A DNA stretch of 64,000 nucleotides from Quercus robur (Eukaryota; Streptophyta; Magnoliopsida; Fagales; Fagaceae). The notes beneath the pieces were generated by a model. That model saw nothing but the letters and a program-made list of their open reading frames with translations, had not been told where the DNA came from and did not search any database. The stretch spans positions 19,738,167 to 19,802,166 of the forward strand of contig NC_065538.1 in the NCBI RefSeq assembly GCF_932294415.1, written 5' to 3'. Positions 36,985-49,150 of the stretch are shown one piece after another. The position numbers and the translations under genes are program-made. How positions within the stretch are numbered: position 1 is the first letter of the stretch; the number at the start of each line of letters is the position of its first letter.

Positions 36985-37150
36985 TGAATTCCAATTAGCT
37001 CAATTTGTTAAGTCTCTTATTATCAAAAAAGAGATTTAGAATTCAAACCCCGCTTACACAAAAAACCAACTGGTGTCTTAGCTTGATGATAAGAACAATT
37101 ATCATGAAGTAGATGTCATAAATTTAAATTTTACTATATCTATCTTTAAA
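36985..37150 (+). repeat. SINE copy
   Basis: Colinear with the 40705-40886 SINE: TTCCAATTAGCTCAATTTG (A box region), TTCAAACCCCGC (B box), ACTGGTGTCTTAGCTTGATG and the AGATGTCATAAA tail. A further partial copy lies at about 36400-36500. Confidence 0.65.
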
Positions 37151-40100
37151 AAATTATAAATAAATAAATAAAAAGCAAATTCCAAGAGGGCATAATTTAG
37201 GGGGAGACCAATTAAAGTGTGACATCTTAATTTAACTAAAATAATAATATAATTTAACTAAAATAATAATATAATTTAAGGGAAAGTTACATTTTAAAAT
37301 CTGTATTTTAGTGTTGGTTTCAAATTAAAATTTATAGTTTTTAAAGTTTCAAATAAAATCTTGATATTCTGCGTGACTTAATTAATAGAAGATGTTTAAC
37401 ATAAAAGTAACTATAAATACTTGGAAATTGATGGCCCAAGCTCACTAAGAACAGTGATGCCTTGTCCTTCAAACTAAGTCTACACAATAGTTTTTTTTTA
37501 TAGAGAGTGGGAAAATAGTTCTAGCATAAATTTGGGACTAAGTTTAGGTCTAAAGCCGAGGAATCTGAAGTAATGAAGAAAGACAATTTAAATAACAACT
37601 GAGGATATTGTGGTCCTTGGGTGAGTCCAAGGACTAGTTCTTATATATGAATGACACAAATTTTATTCCAAATAATTCACTGTTCACTTCTTGTTTGTTT
37701 CATCCTTAGAGAATAATCCCCCCTTTAACTGGGAGGTTCCCCTCTCTTATATATTCTTCCTCTTTGCATCTTAACCCTCCACTTGTATGCTTCAAAAATT
37801 TTCTTAGGTCACTTGTCCCATCAGAGTTCTGCTGAAGGTGGTAAAAGGGGCTGTTAGTTGTGAAACTATTGTTCAGGTGTTATTTCCTCATCAATGCAGT
37901 TGATAAGGTTGTTGTAGTGCATTCAATGCGGTGGGGGAAGGTATACCCTTTATAGGAAGCTTCCTTCCACCGTTTTAGCCCTTTCCATGATCCTTTTTTC
38001 TCGAAATGGGTTCTCCCAAAGTGTTATCTTGCATCTTCCTCCCTTCTTGGGTCGATGAAGTCCTCAAGTCGGATACACTTTTGCAGGTGGAATTGTGCAA
38101 TACTTCATGCTCCATCCTCTTCGGTCCTCGGATGCTCTACAATAACCATAATTAAATATAAATAATGAAGCTTCTATTTTTTTTTTGAAAGTTTTAAATT
38201 ATTAATTCAAATAATGAAAAATTCTAAATAAATTTTGGGAAGGTTGAGAAAAAGTAAACCATCCTAAGCCATCTAACAATGCTAAAAGTAAGTTTTACCT
38301 TAAACAACAACAATGACAATACCTATCAACTCTTAGTCTCAAAATTTTGGAGTTGACTATAGATGCTCAACATATTAATTATGATGTCACAAATGTATGT
38401 TTAGATTAAATTACATCTAGAGATCTATCTAATATAGTGATAAATAGGCACCAAAAATAAGTAATGATTATCTTATTTATTTCATATATGCATTCTTCTT
38501 CTCACAATACACGTATCTAAATCAAGGATGATATAAGGAAAAACAAATGTCTTTTTCTTGTTTTTTAATTTGGTAAAACAAAAGTCTAATCTAATATGGC
38601 AAAATGTGGTGGAATCTAATGTCTTCTGGGGTTAGTTTTTCCTAATATGCAATTAGATTATATTTAGGCTTGATTTAGAAAAAAAAAAGTATATATATAA
38701 ATATATATATTTGGGTTATAATGTTATTGAAAAAAAAGAGAGCATATTTATTCAGCAAAAAAAAAAAAAAAAGGGAGAGAATATTTTGGTAGAGCTATTC
38801 CCTATTCTTGAAAAAAACAAAAGTGAAGGGGGGTAGGGTTTGAGATTCTCATAAATTTGACCCTTTGAAAAAACTTGTCTTCCCTTGATCCATTCCGTAC
38901 ACTAATTAAGCCAGTTCTTTCCTTCCTAGTATGTTATCATTTTCTTCTTCTTCATCATCTTCTTTTTTAAAGTGGGAATCTATACATATTCTCAGAAAAA
39001 TATGTGGTCAGAATGCAAGGATAGGGAGATTTAATGATTGCCCATTTATATATTTCATGTGGTGGAGACTCCATATACGTATATGCTTGTGCTTACACTT
39101 TGACCTACTTAAATCCATAGCCACTCGCCGCCTTTGTGTTTTCTTGCATTTTTCTTGTGGGCAACAATTAACACCAACCAATTCATCCAACTATATATGA
39201 TGATACCAATGGTGCTGTCTCAGTAAGACCATTATTTTATTTCTTTATTTACTTGTTGGGTCGCTAAACCATTGTTAATTCGAGGAAGTTTTTGTTTAAT
39301 ACAGCCTCGGTATGAAGTCGTGGAGAGATTTATCGTTATACAAATTAAGATGGAAACCCTTTTGAGACACACACACAAAGGAGCATCAATTTATAATTTT
39401 TTTTATATAAGATAGAATTTTTACTTTAATCTAATCTAAGTATATATGTGTATGAAATTCCCATTTGGAGACTTGAACTTTGGCCCTTATCCCCCACAAC
39501 TTGTGGTCACTCCACCACATCAATTTATGATTTTAATCTCTTATATATTATTCCAAATCGAAATCACGTATGAAAACTTTTTTACTAGATAACAAAAAAA
39601 AATTCCCCAACTAGCTTCCCACATGGGTTTTTCTTGCTCCAAATAGGGGATGAGGTAGGAACGGATTTTACCCATCTTGTCTTTTATATGCATATACACC
39701 ATATTTCCATCCCAAAGCACTCGTTTTTTCTATTTTATTTTTTACTATCACCACTTATTGTCTCTCACTCTCAACAATTCTGGTCTCCCCCCTTAAGAGA
39801 TTATTACCAAATGTCTAATTCCACCCTGACCTAGACCTATCTTGCGTAGACACTTATGATCCAATCTCACTCTTCCTCTGAACACATAGTAGGTTGGAAG
39901 AGAATTAATCTCTAACACAATTTAGAGAAAAATTTTATCCTTTCATGGTAGTTCATTCAAAGGAGTTGGAGCAGGATGCTTGTTCATATCTCTATATCTA
40001 GCATCAAGTGCTCATTTAGTAGTCTATTGTTTAGCCAGGTCATTTGTTTAAATTCACATTTCGTCTCACCTTTTAGCAAATAAACTAGCCTTTTGTTTTG

Positions 40101-40228
40101 TTTTTTGTTTTTTTATTTATTTATTTATTTATAAAGGAGCTAACTTATTTCAACAAATAAAGTACTAACGAAATATATAGGATGCCAAACTAATGTAATA
40201 TTAAACAAAAACTCCTTAGTAATTTTTT

Positions 40229-40559
40229 GGGTAAAATACTATTTTGATTCCTAAATTTTATCAAAAGTTTGTTTTTCATCCCTAAACTTTAAGAATTTCT
40301 TTTTTTATCCCTAAACTATTGAAAATTTCATTTTTCGTCTTTAAACTATTGAAAATGTTTTATACATGTCCTTAAATTTTACCAAAAGTTTGTTTTTTAT
40401 CCATAAACTGTTAAAAAAGTTCTTTTTTCATCCCTATTTTTGTCTCTAAACTATTGAAAAAACTCTTTACAAAGTTTAGGGATGAAAAAAGTTTTTTAAA
40501 GTTTAGAGACCAAAAACAAACTTGTTGTAAAGTTTAAGGACCAAAATAGTATTTTACCC
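40229..40559. mobile_element. MULE-type MITE with 9-bp target duplication
   Basis: A 331-bp element. Its left end (GGGTAAAATACTATTTTGAT) and the reverse complement of its right end (GGGTAAAATACTATTTTGGT) match for 18 bases and stay similar for about 43 bp. Flanking 9-bp direct repeats TAATTTTTT lie at 40220-40228 and 40560-40568. A 9-bp duplication with long inverted ends points to the Mutator superfamily. No coding content. Confidence 0.8.
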
Positions 40560-40704
40560 TAATTTTTTTTTATAAGTTAAACTATGATAGAGTCAGTATT
40601 TACTACAAATCCAATATTAGATTATACCACATCACACGATAACTCATGCTTCTTTTTTTCTTTTTTTAAAAATTCATTTTATGTCATTTGGATAGGCAAC
40701 AATT

Positions 40705-40886
40705 TCTCATTCTTTTTGTGGGTTCCAATTAGCTTAACTGGTAAAGTTTCTGATGGTTGTATAAGAAATTTAGAGTTCAATCCCCGCCTACATTAAAAAT
40801 TGATTGGTGTTTTGGTCTGATGATAAGGAGCTATCATCAAGAGCGGATGCCATAGATTGAAACTCTCTCTAAAAAAAAAAAAAAAA
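40705..40886 (+). mobile_element. tRNA-derived SINE with 15-bp target duplication
   Basis: About 182 bp with Pol III promoter-like boxes (TTAGCTTAACTGG; GAGTTCAATCCC), a body containing TTGATTGGTGTTTTGG and AAGAGCGGATGCC, and a 16-base A-tail. It is flanked by perfect 15-bp repeats GGATAGGCAACAATT at 40690-40704 and 40887-40901. That proves retroposition. Related fragments lie elsewhere in the window. Confidence 0.9.
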
Positions 40887-41825
40887 GGATAGGCAACAAT
40901 TGGGTCACACATTATAGTAACTTTGTTACATTTACTAGCAATTTACTTCACATGGGTTAATAACTTAATGATGACTATCATACGTCCAAAAACATTGGAG
41001 GTGCTATAGATGAACTCGATGAAATGTTATTTTGAATTTGAATTGTGTAACTATTTATTGCTGTAATATTATTCTTTCCTTTGTATAGCAACCCAACAAT
41101 CAAGAGGTCTCATGCGTGTGTGTATTTATATTCATTACATGTCAATACAAGAATAACTAAATTTTATCCAATTTTATTAGAGCACATGATCAGAGTTTGG
41201 GCTTCAAACCTAATTTTTTATTTCTGCCTTTTATTTAAAAATTCATTTTCATGTATTAGATTCTACTCATTGAGGGGAGCTAGACTTATAAGTTTGACTG
41301 CTGTGATTATGATTTACTTGAAATTGCGATGTCCTTTCTTTTTTCCTTAAAATAAGTGTGGAGGGGAAATTCAAGTGTAAGCTCTTGGCCTTAAATTGTG
41401 ATATCTATACCTTATTTTCCAAACTAATGTGCACAATTACTTAATTTATACAAAATACTAGCAGCATATATAAGAAAATTTTGGGAACATTGTCTTATGT
41501 CTACTTTATTCAGCCACTTGGATTTTGTATTTTTGTTTCTTTAAGATAATTATTGCACCAGTATCAAATAAAGAAAGCATATTCTATTGATCTCAATACT
41601 ATTATATTTCCTAACCCTACTCCAACCATAACCCCAAGACAATCCCAAGGTACAACCCCAAATTAAGGAAGTAAGCTCCTACATTTATACCATTAGTTTA
41701 TGGCTGAAAACACAGCCCACCAGCTTTTTCTGCCCCACTTTATAATAAAGCAAAAGCAAGAATAAATAAATGAAACAACAAAGTAAAGAAAAGAAACATA
41801 TGCAAAGTTTCTGAACCCCACCCTC

Positions 41826-41833
41826 TATAAAAT
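41826..41833 (+). promoter_or_regulatory. Candidate TATA box of bHLH68-like gene
   Basis: TATAAAAT lies about 200 bp before the start codon, leaving a 5' leader of roughly 170 nt. Placement is by motif only. Confidence 0.45.
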
Positions 41834-42031
41834 TCTTTTAAGGTCATACTGTTAAGTTTCTTCAACCTCATCCGAGAAAGAAAGCAAAAACAGAACTGTC
41901 AATGCTTTTGCAAAGGCTTGTTTGGGTGCACATACAAGGACATGTGACAAAGTGAAGAGAGAAAGTTTAAGAAGAAAGGAAAGGGAAGGAATTTTTGAAG
42001 TGTTTTGCAGAGTCATTTTTTAGTGCAACAA

Positions 42032-45000
42032 ATGATGGCTGGAAACCCTAACTGGTGGAGCATGCCTCCACCATCTCTCTTGCCTCCTCAATATGCACTT
42101 GGATCTTCTTCACTTCCTTTCAATCCTCTGGCAGCAGAAAACCAGGAGCTTCCACAGTCATGGAGCCAACTACTATTGTAACATACACACCAACTCTTCT
42201 CTCTCTCTCTCTCTCTCTCTCTATTAGTTCAGCTTGATTCTTACATATACATCTCTTTATACTGGCTTTCACATGCTTCCCTGGCCTTTGTTTATGTGTA
42301 AATCATTGTGTTTTCATGTCTTTGTTATGTACTATATTAACTTTTATGTCTCATGGGGTTTTGATCTTAGCTCCTCTCTCTATCTCTCTCTCTCTCTCTC
42401 TCTCTGCTTATTATTGTTTGGATTTCGTTAACCTGACTTGGGTTTTGATTTCAGTAATTAATGACACGCTTTTGGGGTTTCATGTTTGGTGATTATTTTC
42501 CAGAGGTGGATTGTCTGCAAGCGATGAAGAAAGCTTTCGTCTGAGTCATTTTCAACCTAAAAAGTTAGAAAATTGGGAGGACCAAATCTTGAATCAATCT
42601 CAAAGAGTACTTCCCGTTAATGTTGATGTAGTAAAACAAGAGATTTCCCAAAACAGTAACTTGTACGGTCTTGAAGATCATGAAGAATTTCAAGCGCTTC
42701 CTAGACCAGCTGCTTGGTCTCAGCAAATCATGCCAGTTTCTTCTCCTAGGTCTTGTGTCACCAGCTTAAGTAATAATAACATCTTGGACTTCTCTTATAA
42801 GAAGATGGATGGGAGCAATCAAAATTTAGATCATTCATCTGAGGTAAGAGAGAGATAAAGAGAGAAATTGTTACATTTTTTTTTTCAATTTTCTTTTATG
42901 CAAAAATTATTATTTTCTTCAACAAAGACTACATATTTCCTAAACATGTGGTTTTTATTTTGTTCTTTTTTATTTTGGCTCCCTTTCACAAGAGTACTAG
43001 CTCAGCCACTGGTGGGGCATATAAGAAAGCTAGGGTTCAGCCCTCTTCAACTTCTAGCCAACCACCTTTAAAGGTGACATAATTAGAATCTCTCTCTCTC
43101 TCTCTGCTGTGACTGTGTTTGTGGCTTGTATGTGTGTCTTTCATGATTGTCATTTCTTTAAGCATGTTTCATTCTTTTGTTAGTAAGTAGTAACTACACA
43201 ATAGCAGAAAGGAAAAAAAAACAAAAACAAAAATAAAGGAACGAAAGAAAACAAAACGGTATGATAATCTACAAGCCATTTGATTTTGACAGCCTATATA
43301 GACTTTATTAACAAATAAAACAAAGTGATATATATTCTGATTTTCCTTATATACATGTTTATTTGTGAAGCAGGTGAGAAAGGAGAAGCTTGGTGATAGA
43401 ATAACATCCCTTCACCAGCTAGTTTCCCCATTTGGAAAGGTATAAACCAAACCCTGCACCAGAAAATGAAACAAAGTGGTTTCTTCTATTCCTTTCTCTC
43501 TTTTTTTTTTCTTCTTTTTTTTTGGTAAAAATAATGATACAACTATACAGTATAACCCATGAAAAGAATTTTTATTTATTTATTTATTTTTCATACGCAT
43601 TTCGAAGCTCTTATTAGTTCTTTATCTTTATTTACATATGGGTTTTCCCTTTTAACATTAAAGAAGATGAAAAAGATGAGTGGGGTGTTGTGGTGTGTTT
43701 CACTTTTGCAGACTGACACTGCTTCTGTCTTGTTAGAAGCCATTGGGTATATCAGATTCCTTCAAGGTCAAATTGAGGTGATGTACCTTCTACATATTAT
43801 ACTCTCTGCAATTATGTCAGTGAGAGCATGCAGTTAAAGTTTCAATAATTCATGCGTTTTCTAAACATCCTTTAGTTATGAAAGTTATAAATTTTGTTCT
43901 TTTTTCCCCCCTTGAATAATGCAGGCCCTTAGCTCTCCTTACTTTGGTAATGCATCCAAAAACATGAGGAGCCAGCAGTCTGTAAGTACCCATATATACC
44001 ATTTCCCATTTCCCAAAGCCTAACAAAAATTCTCTCTCTCTCCAAAAAAAAAGTAGGCCACATGTTTCTACAGCATGTTTGCTGTATATAAATAATTTCT
44101 GCCACAACTTTTGTAAGATTTATTAATTTAGAAATTTTTTTTAAAAATATTTTATTGGGAGAATAATAAAACAATAAATATTGTTGACAATTTTTTATAT
44201 TTCACATGAAAAATGTGTCAAAACTTCTTTTATTATGATTTATTAACAATTGCTCTAAAGGTATCTGTTAATATCACCATTTATTTAAAGTGATTAACAA
44301 TCACTTTAATTGTGAATTCATTGTTTTTTCTACAACGTAGTTGATTATATCAAAGTTGTGGTAAGAACCATGGCACAAAAGTTGGGTCCACATATTTCTC
44401 CATATAAAATGAGTAATGTTAGGATAACAATATATTTGACAATTTTTTTGTAATTGTTGATATAGCTTGTTGTGAATCTTGTGATGATTTAACATTATTT
44501 TCACACTAGGGTCCACTGATGAAATTATTTTTTATTATACACTAATTACAATCAGATATGCCAGCCATTATGAAAAAAATTGTAACAAATATAGTATTAC
44601 TAAACTTATTGGTATAAAAATTTAAAATTGACTAGAAAGAAATTGTTTTAGGTTCAAGGAGAAAGAAATGGTGTATTTCCTGAAGACCCCGGACAGGTAT
44701 GCTTTATTGGATCCATCACTTCCTTAAAGGCAATTAGTAGAGGAGCCTTTGCAATGGAAAGCATCTTATAAACTAAAATATTCATATATGGAAAAGCATT
44801 GAAAGAACAAGGTTCTCAGCTTTATAAAACTTTTTTTATTAATAAAGGTTAAAGAAAAGTATAATTTGTGACTGCTTAATTACTTTGGAATCATGAAAGA
44901 GTTGAAAAAGATTGAAAATACTAATACTTTCCCCTTTTTTTGCCCATCTAGTTGTTGAATGACGCCTGCCTAAAAAGAAAGGAAGCTCCTAACCAGGTAC

Positions 45001-45465
45001 TCTATCTTTTATATATACAAAAGCTGGTTCATGAAATTAGTTTTTTCTCCTTCAATTGACTTACTTGCTTATTAAATATTTATTTAGCATAGTAATCATT
45101 AGTGTCATCTCCATCATTGCAAGTATTATACAATATACAAAAAAGTATACATCATCTTAGTTCCACAGAAGTTTCACATACAATAGTTACAAAGATAATC
45201 TAGTTAATTGTCTCAATTTTTTTTATTTGCAAAATAGAATACTTTTTGAAATGAAACATATTAGAAAAATAGAATTGGATGGTTGTATAGAAGGTATCAG
45301 GGTTTCCAAGATTCTTATTTTGGATGATATGATCAGGATACACAGGATAAGCCAAGGGACTTAAAGAGTAGAGGGTTGTGCTTGGTTCCAGTGTCTTGCA
45401 CTCAGCTTGTAGGAAATGACAATGGAGCTGATTTTTGGGCTCCGGCCTACGGCGGCGGGTTTTGA
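42032..45465 (+). CDS. BHLH68: bHLH68-like transcription factor
   Basis: Nine coding exons: 42032-42177, 42504-42843, 42993-43073, 43374-43439, 43712-43777, 43925-43981, 44652-44696, 44952-44996 and 45337-45465. Together they give 975 nt and 324 aa. The N-terminus [14 protein letters not shown], the block [28 protein letters not shown] and the end [10 protein letters not shown] are hallmarks of the bHLH68 group. The bHLH region is about residues 176-233: [20 protein letters not shown] (basic/helix 1), then [19 protein letters not shown] (helix 2). The basic part lacks the H-E-R residues of E-box-binding bHLH proteins, which is usual for this atypical subgroup. It is expected in the nucleus as a dimer. 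Two tandem ATGs start the frame; either could be used. Exon 3 uses an AAG acceptor. CT microsatellites lie in introns 1 and 3. Confidence 0.93.
42197..42222 (+). repeat. CT microsatellite in bHLH68-like intron 1
   Basis: An uninterrupted CT run lies close to the exon 1 donor; a second lies at about 42374-42404 in the same intron and a shorter one at about 43090-43104 in intron 3. Confidence 0.85.
44410..44606. mobile_element. Inverted-repeat MITE in bHLH68-like intron 6
   Basis: The left end (AGTAATGTTAGGATAACAAT, then TTTGACAATTTTTTTGTAAT) resembles the reverse complement of the right end (AGTTTAGTAATACTATATTT, then GTTACAATTTTTTTCATAAT). About 200 bp, no coding content, superfamily unresolved. 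Confidence 0.5.
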
Positions 45466-47980
45466 CAAGCAGCTAGAATTAATTTGGCTGGAGTTTACAT
45501 GGAATGATAATAACATCATAAGCAGTCAATCTGCTGAAATCTAAGGCTGATTGCTCATGATGCTATGCATTCTCAATTCCAAGTATTAACTGTTCCAGTG
45601 CTATCTAATTTTAGATAATCAAGCTTGTATCTTATTAATTTTTCCTTTGAGCTATATATGATACAAGGCTTCATGTATGGGAAGTTCTCAATTAGAATAT
45701 TGTAGGAAGAATGGGCCATATATATGATACAAAGCTTGTATCTCTCTCTCAGTTTTATTTTTTGCTAATTAGATTCTTTCTTTCAATTTCTTCTTCTTTT
45801 TTCTTTCTTTCATAACTCATCCTTTGTTGGAATAATTTTTCTGAGTTTTGTGGATAAATAGCATAGGAAGAAAGTTAATTTAATTCCACAACTATTGATA
45901 ACGAAAAGAATTAAAATAAAGTTTTTTTTTTTTTTTTCCACTCTAGCTAGTCTATAAGAAGTAATCATTATTTTGTGAGCTAGTGTGCCAACAAAATTAT
46001 AATCATTGAATGATGAACAAAAAAATTATTTATTATAGTCTCTCTCTCTCTTTCACTCACCAATTAAATTTATGTCTTTAGATAAAGAAGTCTAGACCTA
46101 CTTGTACCAAATACTTAAATTGATAAAAAAAATAATTGAACTTAGCATTATTCAAGTACTATTCTAAAACTAAGGATGCTTATATAGTATAGTAGTAGTA
46201 TTTGAAAGAAAAATAAATAGTATGGATTTTTTTAAGCTTCCATCAGCATACAATTCCTTTTTCTTTTTTATTAGATTGCACTTATTTTCAATGATGCCAT
46301 CTTAGAGCTCCCCCAGTCCCACTACACTAGTATAATATTGATAGGAACTTTGCTTTCAGCTTGTGAAGTGGACTTTCTCCCAAAAAAAAAAAAAAAAGCT
46401 TGTGAAGTGCCTTTGTTCTTTTCACTTATTTTTTAATTTTTCTTATCAATTTTCTGTCATTAATTATAGTACCAGCGAATTCATCTGAGTACAGAATTAA
46501 AAGTTTTTATAAGCCAAAACTTGATATAACATTTTGGGAACTTTGCTTTTTAGTTGGGAAGTGCCTATGTGGATTTCATTTTTCTCCCCCTTCATTTTTC
46601 CTGCCATTTGTAGTAGTACCATATATTTCATTTGAGCAAACATGCATTTTCTTATTGAAAACTTGAAATAATATTTTTGAATACGCTTAACCCAAAAGCT
46701 TAAATTAGTTAATGTAGTGACATCAATTTTACATTACTCACTTTTAAAACTACTAGTTAATAGGGACTTAGCCACTCAATCACTTGGTCGATAACATGTA
46801 AAACTGTAAATGATCCAAACCAAGAATTAAAAATTATTAATTATTCATTCTATTTTATTTTGAACCATGAGTCCAACTTGAACTCATCAACAAAATAGAT
46901 TTCATGTTTAAACTTAGATAATTGTCATGTCTAATAAGTTTGAGCTTGTTGATCAAGAGTTACTTGATTGATATTTTTTTTCTTGTAAATTTTTAACTTT
47001 CACAACTTCTATGCTAATAATTTATAATTAAATTATAAAAGAAATTATATTATTTGAGTTAACTTGATAGAATTATTTTATTTATAAATTTATAAAAATT
47101 CAAATTGTTGAATTTATATTGTTAAAAACTATATATAATTTGTATTACAACTTGACTATTTACATTACTAATAGGTTATAATTAATAATAATTTGGAACT
47201 GTTTTTTTTTTTTTTTTGAGAAAATTTGAAAATTAATTACAAACTTACGCAATTTAATATCAAGTCTATATAAGTTTTTTTTTTTTTTTTTTTTTTTAAA
47301 TATAAAAACTTATTTCACAAATATATTATTATATTTAAACTCTTTTTGTTTAATAGTCAAACTTAAACTCAGTTTATTTAAACTTGGTTTGGGTTTGAGT
47401 TTGATTCATTTGCTAAATATATATTATTATTCATAATATAATTAGCAACTAACATGTGAATTACTTCAGTCTATTGACTTACATCAAATATGCAGTTATT
47501 TATTATTTATTATTTAAGTATTAAGCTCAAATAGGAGCCAAACATATATAGTTTTGTCATTGTCCCATTTATCCTATTGAACCATGACCTGATATTATTT
47601 ATTTGGAATATAATAGTGAAAATTATTTATATGAGAACTCAATATGGCATGTTCCAATATCGACTAACTCAAAATAACTTTTCATTATGTATGCCTGATT
47701 TACTGAGGATATGTTCTTGTGGAGAATCAACTTCAAAAAAGAACCGAAGTTAAGATATATTGATTAGGCATGTATTTATCAAAAGAAAGGATGGGGATTG
47801 TTGGGAAAAGAAAGAACGAAGGAAAATAGAAAAGGCTTGTGATTTAAAATTTGCAGTTTATTTATAAGAAACAATTAGTTTTATTTATTTATTATAGTCA
47901 TCCTAATAAAAAAAAGATTTAATGTTAAAAAAAAAAGTATACATTTCTTTAAACTAAGCACAATTTCATTTAACATAATT
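45466..47980. other. AT-rich intergenic DNA, no gene recognised
   Basis: The first ~300 bp are probably the bHLH68-like 3' untranslated region. The rest is AT-rich with T-runs (about 45923-45939, 47202-47217, 47278-47297). No coding frame or transposon end was recognised. Confidence 0.45.
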
Positions 47981-47991
47981 AATTTTTAATA

Positions 47992-48081
47992 GGATAAAAT
48001 TTAATTGCAAAATTAGTTGTAGCTTAAGGCTACAATTATTTAAAGAGAAATATACAACCAATTCTATAGTAAAACTTTGTC
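47992..48081. mobile_element. 90-bp miniature MULE-type element
   Basis: The ends (GGATAAAATTTAATTGCAAA; right end reversed GACAAAGTTTTACTATAGAA) and the inner GTTGTAGC block resemble the 54639-55035 element. It is flanked by perfect 9-bp repeats TTTTTAATA at 47983-47991 and 48082-48090. Extremely short, probably an internal-deletion form. Confidence 0.7.
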
Positions 48082-48429
48082 TTTTTAATAATATACATTG
48101 TCAAAATAAATTCTAAACATTTATTCACAACCTTAACAATAGTGCTAAATACTTAGGGGCTGTTTAGATTGACAAATTCCGTAGTTCAATTCTCAGTTTC
48201 CATAACTCATAACTCAAAAATAGTGGGACCCTTAGCAAAAAGGTTGTTTGGCAAACGATAATTCTATTTCCATGACTCTGTTTCCATCACTCAATTCTCT
48301 GATTTTTGAGTTATGAGTTATAGAAACTGAAAACACATTTTAGATGTTTTCAGTTTCCATAACTCATAACTTAATGACATTTTTGTAATTAAATACACAT
48401 GAGGGACCCACAAACAGTACCAGCTGCAC

Positions 48430-48800
48430 CTTTTCCTTTTTTTTTTTTTCTTCCCTTTCTTTTTCTGGGTTCGGTCTCCCCTGTTTTTCCCTTTTTTTTT
48501 TCCTTTCTTCTCCTGGGTTCGGTCTCCCCTGTTCTTCCTTTTTTTTTTTTTTTTTTTTTCCTTTCATCTCCTGGGTTCGGTCTCCCCAGTGTTCTTCCTC
48601 TTTTTTTTTTTTTCTTCTCCTGGGTCCGGTCTCCCCTGTTCTTCCTTTTTTTCTTTTTTCCTTCTCCTGGGTTCGGTCTCCCTGGTGTTCTTCCCTTTTT
48701 TTTTCTTCTTCTTCTTTCACTGGGTTCAGTGATTTGGGTTTTTTTTTTTTTTTTTTTTTTTCCTTTCTTCTTTCACTGGGTTCAGGTGATCTGAACTTTT
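48430..48800. repeat. ~50-bp CT/T-rich minisatellite inside the Harbinger-type element
   Basis: Six or seven units of the form CTCCTGGGTTCGGTCTCCCC followed by T-runs of varying length. The long open frames it creates on both strands are artefacts of composition. Confidence 0.85.
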
Positions 48801-48869
48801 TTTTTTCCTTTCTTCTTTCATTGGTTCGATGATCTAGGTTTGTGAAATCGTGAAGCAGTAGCGGCGGCT

Positions 48870-48990
48870 ATGGGTCCGATCGTTTTGACTCAGCTGGCAA
48901 CGAGTCTGGGTTGTTAGCCGGAGTGGCCCTAGTCAAATCGGTCATGGACCAGAAGACCATGGCTGGCCCGTTTCCGAGGTGCCCAAGTTC
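48870..48990 (+). pseudogene. Captured host-gene fragment (DnaJ-type zinc-finger protein N-terminus)
   Basis: From ATG 48870 the frame reads MGPIVLTQLATSL. After a one-base slip near 48907-48912 it continues LAGVALVKSVMDQKTMAGPF and PRCP. I recognise this as close to the N-terminus of a small, uncharacterised plant DnaJ-type zinc-finger protein family (At1g22630-like), from memory. Homology ends before the cysteine repeats of that family. High GC compared with the host element supports capture of an exon. A single-base deletion breaks the frame, so no product is expected. The adjoining 48985-49110 stretch (FRQQQLIISDVPLLKNSETH in one frame) may come from a second gene and was not recognised. 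Confidence 0.6.
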
Positions 48991-49108
48991 CGACAGCAGC
49001 AATTGATCATTTCCGACGTTCCGCTCCTTAAAAACTCTGAAACCCACCACAGCCACAACAACAGCAACAACAACATCAACATCAATGGCTTGGGTAGATT
49101 TGAGTTTG

Positions 49109-49150
<42 letters not shown>

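Larger units (their letters stand above)
34823..41800. other. Intergenic DNA between PEX2 and bHLH68-like gene
   Basis: No gene was recognised. A likely PEX2 polyadenylation region lies near 34845-34900 (AATAAATTAAAG). About 37430-38160 resembles an LTR remnant in style (purine-rich block, then TTATATATTCTTCCTCTTTGCA), but ends were not defined. Short tandem duplications lie at about 36850-36900 and 37237-37280. Separate entries cover the SINE copies and the MULE element. Confidence 0.4.

Noticed and set aside
48364..48794. Long frames on both strands (Glu/Lys-rich and Phe/Leu-rich)
   Set aside because: Produced by the CT/T-rich minisatellite inside the Harbinger-type element; composition is purely repeat-driven.
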